This document shows, piece after piece, positions 7,300 to 14,921 of a DNA stretch of 24,341 nucleotides; the stretch's first letter is position 1; each line of letters opens with the position of its first letter. The notes beneath the pieces were generated by a model that ran no database searches, had not been told where the DNA came from, and saw only the letters and a program-made list of their open reading frames with translations. The stretch lies in NCBI GenBank assembly GCA_050252075.1, contig JBFWLP010000046.1, positions 1 to 24,341 of the forward strand, in the 5' to 3' direction. This stretch comes from JAAYGT01 sp050252075 (lineage in GTDB: Bacteria > Pseudomonadota > Gammaproteobacteria > Burkholderiales > Burkholderiaceae_B). Both the position numbers and the translations under genes were made by a program.

Positions 7300-8982
7300 A
7301 TGGTAGCGATCTTTGGTTTAGCCAGCTTTCTGGTTATCTCGCTAACGGTCCTTCCGGTGATCGTTCTGTTGTTGACGGCATTCCGGCCCCAAGGCTCATT
7401 GTGGCTTGATCCGGCCGGTTTTTCTCTTGAGAACTTTGTCAGCCTGGCGACCCAGCCCGGGCTGGAGCAACTCATTTCTAATACGGTGGTTTACGTTGGG
7501 GGTACCATTGCCCTGGCCACGGTCTTTGCCACCCTTTGGGCCTGGATTACAGAGCGTACCGACTTTCGGTACAAGATCACCGTTCGGGTGCTCATGATTG
7601 TAACGTTGTCGTTACCCTCACTTATTCAAGGGTTTGGGTGGATTCTTTTGTTGAATCCAAGCAATGGATACATCAACCATTTGCTCAGAACCTGGTTCGA
7701 CCTTGAAACGATGAATGGCCCGATCAATATTTACAGCTTGGGAATGATGGTCTTTGTAAGCAGCTTTTTGCTGACCCCCACAATTTACGTGATGTTGTCG
7801 GGCATCATCAAGAATATGGATTACAAGCTGGAGTTTCCTGCAACACTGGCCGGCGTGTCAACGTTTCGAATCTTTACCCGAATTATTGGCCCCATTTTAT
7901 TGCCCGGTCTGTTGTCGGTGCTCATATACACCATCATGATCATGATCCAGGTGTTTGAGATACCGCTGTCAATCGGGCTGACCGGCGGTATTCAGGTGCT
8001 TAGCACGCGTATCTATCTGCTGAGCACGGCAGAGCTGGGCGCACCAAATTACAACCTGGCATCGGCTTTTGGCATTGTGCTGGTTGTCATAGCCTTGTTT
8101 CTGGTTCTGCTGTACCAGCGATTGACGCGGGAGTCGGAAAAATTCGCAGTGATCAGCGGAAAGAATTTCCGTCTGGTTGCCAATGCGCTTGGATGGAAAA
8201 ACCATTTGGTTTGCGCTTACGCCATCGTATTTTTTGTTTTGGCGTTCATGCCCGTATTTATTCTGTTATGGGCCAGCTTGCTGCCTTTCTACACATTGCC
8301 GTCGATGCAGGCGCTGGAGAACGTGTCATTAAGTAACTATGCGGATCTGTTTGCTTCGTCAATGTTTCAGCGCAGTTTGAGCAACACGGCCATCGTTGTG
8401 TTCTTGGGGTCAACGGCGACTATTGTTGTCAGCTTTCTGGTGGCTTATGTCAGCGTTCGTCCCATTAATCGCTGGTGTCGCTGGCTCGACGTGATGTCGT
8501 TTTTGCCTATTGCCATACCCAATATCGTTTTGGGGCTGGCGGTGTTGCTGCTGTACGTGCGCACACCAATTTACGGCACTATTGGTGCGATCATCCTGGC
8601 GCAAATGGTCGTGAATCTGGTATTTGGCACCCGAATTTTGTCGGCGGGACTGGTTCAGATCCATCCCGACATCGAGCGGGCCGCAGCCCTGGGGGGGGTA
8701 AGCCAGCTTCGCATCATGGGCAGCATACTCGCCCCCATTCTCAGAACCCAGATTTTCAATGGGTGGCTCTTGGTGTTCGCCCATGCGATGCGCGACGTGG
8801 GGATTCCGCTGATTTTCCTGACGACTAATACTGTCATGCTGAGTTCGTCGCTTTGGGTGCTGTGGGGGTATCCCAATACACCGGGTGCGGCCGCATTGTC
8901 GATGTTGCTGGTAGTCGTGCTGGTTGCCGTGGTAACACCCATGCAGATTTATATGGCGCGTGTCGACGCCCGGAATAATTGA
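7300..8982 (+). CDS. Double-length ABC transporter permease (FbpB/ThiP type)
   Basis: 560-residue inner-membrane permease with two homologous halves fused in one chain, about 12 predicted membrane helices in all. Each half has a cytoplasmic EAA-like coupling loop: residues about 178-199 (LEFPATLAGVSTFRIF) and 459-480 (IERAAALGGVSQLRIM), both with the conserved G after A-x-x/A-x-L. This fused arrangement is typical of ferric-iron, thiamine and 2-aminoethylphosphonate importers, so one polypeptide probably forms the whole membrane channel. The ATG at 7300 lies 5 bp after the ATPase stop, with AAGGA upstream. A run of eight G lies at 8691-8698 in the second half without disturbing the frame. Confidence 0.94.
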   Translation: MVAIFGLASFLVISLTVLPVIVLLLTAFRPQGSLWLDPAGFSLENFVSLATQPGLEQLISNTVVYVGGTIALATVFATLWAWITERTDFRYKITVRVLMIVTLSLPSLIQGFGWILLLNPSNGYINHLLRTWFDLETMNGPINIYSLGMMVFVSSFLLTPTIYVMLSGIIKNMDYKLEFPATLAGVSTFRIFTRIIGPILLPGLLSVLIYTIMIMIQVFEIPLSIGLTGGIQVLSTRIYLLSTAELGAPNYNLASAFGIVLVVIALFLVLLYQRLTRESEKFAVISGKNFRLVANALGWKNHLVCAYAIVFFVLAFMPVFILLWASLLPFYTLPSMQALENVSLSNYADLFASSMFQRSLSNTAIVVFLGSTATIVVSFLVAYVSVRPINRWCRWLDVMSFLPIAIPNIVLGLAVLLLYVRTPIYGTIGAIILAQMVVNLVFGTRILSAGLVQIHPDIERAAALGGVSQLRIMGSILAPILRTQIFNGWLLVFAHAMRDVGIPLIFLTTNTVMLSSSLWVLWGYPNTPGAAALSMLLVVVLVAVVTPMQIYMARVDARNN

Positions 8983-9107
8983 GCCTGGCTCATGTATTGA
9001 GCGCGGATAAATCGTTTGCCGGTTAATTCGCGCCTCTCTAAAGTGGAAAACTGGAACGCACCTCTTTCATTGCGTATCCGCTCTTAACGACTATTGGGAG
9101 ATTGTCG

Positions 9108-10235
9108 ATGAAACAAATACACTCAGGAATTTCAGAAGGTCCCAAGAAGGTTGACGGGTATCGCTTGGCGACGCTCACGGTGGCGGTATGTTTGGCGCTT
9201 CCGGCGGTCGCTGGTGCCGCCGATAATAAACAAATCATCGAAGCGGCTCGCAAAGAGGCGGCAAGCGGCCCGTTTGTCATTATGGTCAGCTCTCCGAAGG
9301 CAGAGAAAGGGCATCGCGCCATTATGGACGCGTTTCAGAAACGGTTCGATATCAAGGTGAATTGGGAGTGGACGCCATTAACCTCGACCGTTTCGGCACC
9401 GCGCGTTCATCAACAGGCGACCGCCGGTCTGCCTGTGCCCAGCGCGATCGGAGGGTATGGCTATAACACCTACGAACACTGGTTTGCCAAAAACGGTCTG
9501 GATGCCAAAGTGGACTGGGTAGGCGAATTTGGCGAGATGTTTCCAAAAATAAAGGCGGCCGCCGTTGATGGCGTCTTGCCGAAGTACCACAACCGCATGC
9601 TGCGTCAATGGGACGTGCAGTACGTGATGGTTTACAACAAGAATCTGGTCAAACCGGCGGATGTTCCCAAAAGCCTTTGGGAATTGACCGAGCCAAAGTG
9701 GCAAGGCCGGTTTGCAATGGCCAACAACACGCCGCCTCCCCTGGATATTCTTGCGGTGGATATTGGTGTTGATAAGGCCGTTGAGCTGGCGGAAAAGCTG
9801 GTTGCCAACAAACCCCGCTTCAAGCCTGGTCCGCCTGCCGTCGTTGGTGCCATTTCCAACGGCGAGGTAGCGGTGGGGGTCTCAGGGTATACCGCACTGG
9901 CAGAGGCTCAGATGGCTAAAGGCGCCCCAATTGAGTGGGTGCCGATGGAAATGATGCCGGTTGGCCCGCTGTTCATGTTTATGTTGAAAGGGGCACCCCA
10001 GCCGAATCTGGGCAAGCTCTTCCTGGCATGGCTGGCTACTGAAGGCGCTGAAATTCAAGAGAAGGAAGAGTACCTTTCCGCGTTCTCCGATCCAGACTCT
10101 GTGACGACTAAAAAGATCAAGTCTATGATGCCGAATGTCAAGGTGGTTGAAGTTCGTACCGAGGAACAACTTCGTGAAACAGAGGCTGCTGCAAAGCGGA
10201 TCATGCAAGCGGTTGCCAAGGTGGCTGGTCAGTAG
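9108..10235 (+). CDS. Periplasmic substrate-binding protein of the ABC importer
   Basis: 375-residue extracellular solute-binding protein. The ATG at 9108 is preferred because GGGAG (9096-9100) lies 7 bp upstream; a TTG at 9102 would be almost on top of that site. A signal peptide is evident: a polar, Lys/Arg-containing N-region to about residue 20, hydrophobic core LATLTVAVCLALPAVAG, and cleavage after A37 (A-G-A) or A38. The mature part resembles the FbpA/ThiB-like class: FVIMVSSPKAEKG, the QYVMVYNKNLVKPADVPKSL hinge region and WELTEPKWQGRFA. No lipobox Cys is apparent. A 125-bp gap separates it from the permease, possibly with an extra promoter or processing site, which binding-protein genes often have. 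The ligand is presumably the aromatic acid degraded by the neighbours rather than iron (inference). Confidence 0.92.
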   Translation: MKQIHSGISEGPKKVDGYRLATLTVAVCLALPAVAGAADNKQIIEAARKEAASGPFVIMVSSPKAEKGHRAIMDAFQKRFDIKVNWEWTPLTSTVSAPRVHQQATAGLPVPSAIGGYGYNTYEHWFAKNGLDAKVDWVGEFGEMFPKIKAAAVDGVLPKYHNRMLRQWDVQYVMVYNKNLVKPADVPKSLWELTEPKWQGRFAMANNTPPPLDILAVDIGVDKAVELAEKLVANKPRFKPGPPAVVGAISNGEVAVGVSGYTALAEAQMAKGAPIEWVPMEMMPVGPLFMFMLKGAPQPNLGKLFLAWLATEGAEIQEKEEYLSAFSDPDSVTTKKIKSMMPNVKVVEVRTEEQLRETEAAAKRIMQAVAKVAGQ

Positions 10236-10249
10236 CACAGGAGGTTATT

Positions 10250-11560
10250 GTGTTAACGAAAGAGAATAACGAAAGGCTTTGCCGGGTTGGGCCCGGTACG
10301 CCGGGTAATGAGATGTTTCGGTCGTTGTGGCTGCCGGCCTTGCTGGCATCTCAGCTACCCGTGGGAAGTCGGACACCCGTCCGCCTTCGTTTGCTGGGCG
10401 AGGACCTCATCGCGTTTCGTGATGGTGCAGGCCAGGTAGGCATCACCCAGGCGCATTGCCTTCACCGGGGGGCGCCGCTCTTTTTCGGTAAAGTCGAAGA
10501 GCAGGGTATTCGTTGTTCTTACCATGGGTGGCTTTACGGCAAAGACGGGCAATGCCTGGAAATGCCCAGTGAAAAGAATTCCAGCTTGTGTCAGAAAATG
10601 CATCTTAAGGCGTATCAGGTGCACGAGAAAGCTGACATTATCTGGATTTACATGGGCACCGGCACTGCGCCTGAGCTACCCAAGTTCCCCTGGATCGATC
10701 TGCCGTCCAGCCAGCGTCTGGCGACGGTATGGCTTCAGGAAACAAATTGGGTGCAGGGGGCTGAAGGGGAAATTGACAGCTCGCATGTCTCTACACTGCA
10801 TAAATCCGATCAGGGTGTAAAGGGCGATCGTGTTCATCGAACCTATACCTATAAAGATCCCAAACCACAGCTCAACATTGAAGAGACACCTATCGGTTTT
10901 ATGTCGATAGCGCGTCGTCTGGCCGACGATCGTTTTTATTGGCGTGTTACCCAATGGATGGCGCCCATGTTTTCGATTATTCCCAGTGCGGCGTGGCCGA
11001 TTGGTGGTCGTGCGTGGATTCCGATCGATGACGAGAATACGTATTGCTGGGATTTCAGTTATGTCCTTGAAGGTGAGCTTCCCCAGGCGTTTTACGAGTT
11101 TGTCGACAAGGGGGTTTCGTTCCCCCCCGAGTACCGCTATGAAGCCGTGCATTTGAACAACGGTTCGATCATCGATACCTGGGCACCGGTGCGGCATCGG
11201 CGTAATGATTATCTTGTCAGCCGTGAAGCGCAGGCCGGGATCTCTACAACGGGTATCCACGGGGTCAATGATCAAGACCGCGCCATGCAGGAGGGAATGG
11301 GCAGGATTGCCGACAGAACGAAAGAGAAGCTCGTGAGCGCTGACCTGGCTATTGTTGTGGCGCGTCGCAAGGTTCTGGAAATAACGTCCAGCCCTGAATC
11401 GCTGCAAGCATTCAAGGATTTGGTTCGCGACGGTTCGGCGTTTTCCATGAATCCGGTGGATACAGTTCAAGACACCGGTGAGCTGACCGAGTTCCTGACG
11501 CGGTTGCCCGGCGTGGTCAACACGGGGCAACCCCCTCGTGAGAAAGCACACAATGGGTGA
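10250..11560 (+). CDS. Rieske non-heme iron oxygenase, phthalate 4,5-dioxygenase-like
   Basis: 436-residue oxygenase component. The start is the GTG at 10250, 5-6 bp after ACAGGAGG; the resulting MLTKENNERLCRVGPGTP matches the N-terminus typical of phthalate-dioxygenase-type enzymes. The Rieske [2Fe-2S] ligands are C70-x-H72 and C89-x2-H92. The mononuclear iron site has H179 and H184 in D-x2-H-x4-H; D176 is the bridging aspartate (compare Asp178, His181 and His186 of phthalate dioxygenase). The third ligand probably lies in NDQD (340-343). Such enzymes are alpha-only oligomers fed by an FMN/[2Fe-2S] reductase, encoded next with an 8-bp overlap. Reaction: cis-dihydroxylation, or for some relatives hydroxylation or O/N-dealkylation, of an aromatic ring. 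The dihydrodiol-dehydrogenase-like partner favours dihydroxylation. Confidence 0.93.
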   Translation: MLTKENNERLCRVGPGTPGNEMFRSLWLPALLASQLPVGSRTPVRLRLLGEDLIAFRDGAGQVGITQAHCLHRGAPLFFGKVEEQGIRCSYHGWLYGKDGQCLEMPSEKNSSLCQKMHLKAYQVHEKADIIWIYMGTGTAPELPKFPWIDLPSSQRLATVWLQETNWVQGAEGEIDSSHVSTLHKSDQGVKGDRVHRTYTYKDPKPQLNIEETPIGFMSIARRLADDRFYWRVTQWMAPMFSIIPSAAWPIGGRAWIPIDDENTYCWDFSYVLEGELPQAFYEFVDKGVSFPPEYRYEAVHLNNGSIIDTWAPVRHRRNDYLVSREAQAGISTTGIHGVNDQDRAMQEGMGRIADRTKEKLVSADLAIVVARRKVLEITSSPESLQAFKDLVRDGSAFSMNPVDTVQDTGELTEFLTRLPGVVNTGQPPREKAHNG

Positions 11561-12518
11561 TAGTTTTACCGTCAAGGTGGCGTGTAAAACCCGCGGTGCA
11601 CAAGAGGTCTGTATTCTTGAATTGCAGCGCGATGATGGAGGGGTCTTGCCATCGTACACGCCGGGCGCGCACATTGACGTTCATTTGCCGAATGGGCTGG
11701 TGCGTCAGTATTCGCTCGCCCGGTTTCGTAGTGATCCGGCATCGTATCAGATTGCCGTTCTGCGCGAACCCGATTCCCGAGGAGGCTCACTGGCAGTTCA
11801 TGAGTCGCTAAACCTGGGGGATACCCTTCAGATCAGTGCGCCCAGGAATCTGTTTCCGCTGGCTGCGAATGCCGAGCAAGCGCTTTTGCTGGCTGGCGGG
11901 ATTGGAATTACACCCATTCTGTGCATGGCGGATTACCTGGCGTCTGAAGGAAGGGTTTTCCAGCTGCACTATTGCGGTCGCAGCGTTGAGCGAATGGCTT
12001 TTTTGTCTGAGCTGCAAGACGCAGGGTTTTCTGAGTCGGTCTTTATACACACCGACGATGGTCCGGCTGAGCAGCGCCCGGCGATCGAGGATTGGTTACG
12101 GCGCGCATCCAGCGGGTGCCATGTCTATGTTTGCGGGCCGTCTGGTTTTATCGATGCAGTCATTGGTGCGACCGATCGTTTGGGGTGGTCGCCTGATCGC
12201 GTTCATCTTGAGCGGTTCGGCAATGCCGACAGCACGCTTCGTGCCGCAGATGGGTCGTTCGAGGTGCAGTTGGCCTCGTCGGGGCGTGTGATCCAGGTCG
12301 GTGCAGAGGAAAGTGTTGCACATGCGTTGGCGCGCCACGGCGTGGTTATTGATATGTCGTGTGAGCAAGGTATTTGCGGTACCTGCCTGACCGGTGTGCT
12401 CGAAGGGCTGCCGGAACATCGGGATGTATACCTGAGCGACGACGAGAAAGCGGCCAACACGCAATTTACTCCCTGTTGTTCGCGTTCCAGGAGCAACCGG
12501 TTGGTTTTGGATTTGTGA
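11553..12518 (+). CDS. Oxygenase reductase (FMN/NAD/[2Fe-2S], phthalate dioxygenase reductase type)
   Basis: 321 residues from the ATG at 11553, which overlaps the oxygenase stop by 8 bp. A GTG at 11538 in frame would add five residues and cannot be excluded. Three domains in order: FMN-binding barrel with RQYSL (51-55); NAD-binding domain with GGIGITP (115-121) and CGP (194-196); and a C-terminal plant-type ferredoxin domain with cluster ligands C270, C275, C278 and C308 (CEQGICGTC pattern). It passes electrons from NADH through FMN to the Rieske centre of the oxygenase, so no separate ferredoxin is needed, and none is found. This is the same class as Pht2/OphA1 and VanB. Confidence 0.93.
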   Translation: MGDSFTVKVACKTRGAQEVCILELQRDDGGVLPSYTPGAHIDVHLPNGLVRQYSLARFRSDPASYQIAVLREPDSRGGSLAVHESLNLGDTLQISAPRNLFPLAANAEQALLLAGGIGITPILCMADYLASEGRVFQLHYCGRSVERMAFLSELQDAGFSESVFIHTDDGPAEQRPAIEDWLRRASSGCHVYVCGPSGFIDAVIGATDRLGWSPDRVHLERFGNADSTLRAADGSFEVQLASSGRVIQVGAEESVAHALARHGVVIDMSCEQGICGTCLTGVLEGLPEHRDVYLSDDEKAANTQFTPCCSRSRSNRLVLDL

Positions 12519-12540
12519 TTTGTACTTTCGGGTGGTGACT

Positions 12541-13518
12541 ATGGGAAATTCAGTAGAAGAACGGGGCGTAGGCCACCGACAAAGCGGTGGGCCTTATTTT
12601 CATCCGCGTCGGTTGGGACATGTGAATCTGATCGTCAGCAATACGGACGCGTCGATGACTTTTTATAACAACGTTGTGGGTCTGGAGGAGGTGTATCGCG
12701 TGCCGGCTGTGGGCGGAGGGTTCCTGAGTAATGGCAATACCCACCACGATATCGGCATGATCGAAAGCGCCGGGGCATCTGGTCGAGGTCGACCACCGGG
12801 CTTGAATCATCTGGCGTTTGAGCTGGAAAATGAGGTGGCTTTGGTTCAAGGGTATGAGCGTTCGGTGGCCGATGGCCATGTGTATCAACGAACGCTGGAT
12901 CACGATATTACGCATTCCGCCTATTGCGCAGATCCCGATGGTCATTCCAACGAGCTCTATGCCGACGTTATCCGCGAGTGGCGTACCGCTCGAACGGGCA
13001 CGGTCACCAAGCCGAAGCCTGAATGGTGGCCAGGCAAGACGCCGCCGGTCACTGATCAGAATTACGACGCAGAGCCCTCGATCCGGCGAGTCCCCCATGC
13101 GGTTTTTCACCCGATCAAAACCAAGCATGCTGCTCATGTGGTCAGCCATCTGGACCAGAGCATCGAGTTCTACACCGGCCTTGTAGGATTGAATGTACTG
13201 GTCCGGGGAGAGGGTTACGCCATGCTGGGGGGAAGTTGTGGCGAGAGGAACCTGACGCTGGTTGCGCCGGCAACGCATCGTGGCCCTCGGTACCATCATG
13301 TAGGGTTTGAGGTGACCAGTGTCGACGAACTCAGGGCATCGGTGGCGACGTGGTTGGCACAAGGCGGAAAGGTTGAGCGATTCATCGAGCATCCGCTGCG
13401 CACTGTTGCGTACATTACGGATCCGGATGGCTTGCTTTTACAGTTTTTTGTGGATCATACCCAGGATCATTCGGGTTGGGATGGGCTGTCTGCCGATGAT
13501 GCGTTGTGGCTGGGTTGA
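12541..13518 (+). CDS. Two-domain VOC-fold extradiol ring-cleavage dioxygenase
   Basis: 325 residues from the ATG at 12541 (a TTG at 12520 is less likely; GGGTGG precedes the ATG). Two glyoxalase/extradiol modules are present, about residues 20-145 and 193-310. Type I extradiol dioxygenases bind Fe(II) with His-His-Glu. Here domain 1 has the complete set: H27 (GHVNL), H90 (NHLAF) and E138 (DPDGHSNELYAD). Domain 2 has H199 and H253, but the Glu position is Q301 (DPDGLLLQFF). In textbook two-domain members such as BphC the C-terminal module is the active one, so this protein appears to have the opposite arrangement. It lies between the oxygenase reductase and a C-C hydrolase, so meta-cleavage of the catechol is inferred. 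It could instead be another VOC enzyme. Confidence 0.87.
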   Translation: MGNSVEERGVGHRQSGGPYFHPRRLGHVNLIVSNTDASMTFYNNVVGLEEVYRVPAVGGGFLSNGNTHHDIGMIESAGASGRGRPPGLNHLAFELENEVALVQGYERSVADGHVYQRTLDHDITHSAYCADPDGHSNELYADVIREWRTARTGTVTKPKPEWWPGKTPPVTDQNYDAEPSIRRVPHAVFHPIKTKHAAHVVSHLDQSIEFYTGLVGLNVLVRGEGYAMLGGSCGERNLTLVAPATHRGPRYHHVGFEVTSVDELRASVATWLAQGGKVERFIEHPLRTVAYITDPDGLLLQFFVDHTQDHSGWDGLSADDALWLG

Positions 13519-13526
13519 GGCACGTG

Positions 13527-14405
13527 ATGGCTCAGTCCGTGAATGAACAACAGGCTATCCGTTTGCCCGCCGAGCGTTTGTTTGTTGATGTGTTGGGCAT
13601 CAACACGGCGTATTACCCATCCTTTGGGCTTAAGCAAAGAGCGGGTGACAGGCCGGTGGTGGTCCTTGCCCATGGGGGAGCGCCGGGAGCATGTTCAGAG
13701 CTGAACTGGTTCCAGAACTATGCGACGTTGGTGCTGGACGGATACGATGTGGTTGCCTACGACCAGCCGGGTTTTGGTTACAGTAGCAGCCCGTCGGATC
13801 ACAGCATTGATTTTCGCTATCAGCATCTGGTTGCGTTTTTGAACGCTCTTCAGGTGCCCACCGTTCATTTGGTGGGCAATTCCATCGGGGGGCTTTTATG
13901 TTCATTGTATGCATTGCGGCAACCGTCTGGCCCCACGGTGTCTTCGCTCATACTTTCTGCGGCTTACCCGTTTTTCGATCCCCCACCTAGTATCCAGGAC
14001 CGTCTGCTATCCCATCGTGCGCGGCTTAGCTCGATTGAGCCCACATTCGACAGCATAAAAGCCGTGTGCATGAACACCTTTAACCAGGAGCATTGTGTAA
14101 CCGACGATATCGTGCGCCTTCGGCTGGCGATGCTGCAGGGGGAGCGCTGGGAGTCGAACAAGGCGCGCGGAAAGGCGGGCCGAGGTTTCCGTCGTGATGA
14201 TATTGCCGGCGGCAAGGTCAGTGTGCCCGCCTTGCATTTCTGGGGGGTGGAGGACCGTAGTTTGCCTTATGAGATCGGTATCGAAGCCATGAAGCACTAT
14301 ACCCGTGCGCAATTCGTTTTCCTGACCCAGTGCGGTCATTGGCCGCAAACCGAACAATACAATGTGTTTAATCGTACGGTTCTGGACTTTCTGGGCAATT
14401 TCTGA
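13527..14405 (+). CDS. Alpha/beta hydrolase, meta-cleavage-product C-C hydrolase type
   Basis: 292 residues from the ATG at 13527, chosen because GAGG at 13517-13520 is 6 bp upstream (overlapping the preceding stop); a GTG at 13506 has no such site. Alpha/beta-hydrolase fold with oxyanion HGG (49-51), the AYDQPGFGYS strand-turn, nucleophile S119 in GNSIGG, acid D243 in WGVEDRSLP and base H271 in QCGHWP. GNSIGG and the DQPGFG turn resemble MhpC/BphD hydrolases, which split vinylogous 1,5-diketones produced by extradiol ring cleavage. As last gene of the operon directly after the extradiol enzyme it would release a carboxylic acid and a 2-hydroxydienoate-type product. An esterase role remains possible. 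Confidence 0.87.
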   Translation: MAQSVNEQQAIRLPAERLFVDVLGINTAYYPSFGLKQRAGDRPVVVLAHGGAPGACSELNWFQNYATLVLDGYDVVAYDQPGFGYSSSPSDHSIDFRYQHLVAFLNALQVPTVHLVGNSIGGLLCSLYALRQPSGPTVSSLILSAAYPFFDPPPSIQDRLLSHRARLSSIEPTFDSIKAVCMNTFNQEHCVTDDIVRLRLAMLQGERWESNKARGKAGRGFRRDDIAGGKVSVPALHFWGVEDRSLPYEIGIEAMKHYTRAQFVFLTQCGHWPQTEQYNVFNRTVLDFLGNF

Positions 14406-14407
14406 GG

Positions 14408-14902
14408 CTACCGGCCGGCCTTGCCCCCCACACTCAGCTTCGCCTCGTATCCCGTTCCCTGCACATATCCGGCGTGGGTGTGTACGGTTTGTGTCAGCGA
14501 GGCCGCAATATCGTTCGGGAAGGGTCGGGCGCGGCGGGTGGTCAGGTCCACATGCACCGACAGCTGCTCCATGGTGGCCGCCAGCGTGCCGTCGTCGGTC
14601 CGATACAGCTCCATCAGGCAATGCACGCGTTTTTCGTCGGCGCCCAGCAAATGCAAACGCAATTCAATGGGTGTGCCTTCTTTGAGCTCGCGGTAGTAGC
14701 GAACGCGCAATTCCACGGTGTAAATGCCGCATTGGCGCGACTGGGTGTAGGCTTCGCCGACGCCCAGCGTGCCCAATAGCTGGTAGCCATGGTGATCAAA
14801 CACGCGTACGTAGGCCGATGCATTCATGTGGCCGTACAGATCGATCCATTCGGGCAATACGGTGAGCGGCAGGCACAAGTGCGGTGTCTGGAGTGTTGTC
14901 AT
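14408..14902 (-). CDS. Hot-dog fold acyl-CoA thioesterase (4HBT family)
   Basis: 164 residues. The N-terminal signature W-I-D21-L-Y-G-H25-M-N27 is the catalytic-aspartate/GHxN motif of 4-hydroxybenzoyl-CoA-type thioesterases, followed by strands VELRVRYYRELKEG and QLSVHVDLTTRRARPFP, where Pro-rich pieces close the fold. It hydrolyses acyl-CoA thioesters in the cytosol; the acyl group is unknown. It is last of the minus-strand set, 19 bp after the gamma-glutamyltransferase-like gene, and converges on the catabolic operon with only 2 bp between stop codons. No obvious terminator hairpin with a T-run is visible in the joint; the GGCCGGCC here is inside its coding end. Confidence 0.88.
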   Translation of the reverse strand: MTTLQTPHLCLPLTVLPEWIDLYGHMNASAYVRVFDHHGYQLLGTLGVGEAYTQSRQCGIYTVELRVRYYRELKEGTPIELRLHLLGADEKRVHCLMELYRTDDGTLAATMEQLSVHVDLTTRRARPFPNDIAASLTQTVHTHAGYVQGTGYEAKLSVGGKAGR

Positions 14903-14921
14903 GACGGTTTTCTCGCGTTCC

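Noticed and set aside
9001..9033. GCGCG/CGCGC inverted repeat in the gap before the binding-protein gene, considered as a terminator or processing hairpin
   Set aside because: Only 5-bp arms around a 23-base loop with no following T-run; too weak to call.
10676..11674. 332-codon open frame on the minus strand
   Set aside because: Opposite the Rieske oxygenase and the start of its reductase, both with full cofactor motifs; no ribosome site or family features in the antisense frame.
12550..13392. 280-codon open frame on the minus strand
   Set aside because: Antisense shadow of the VOC dioxygenase gene.
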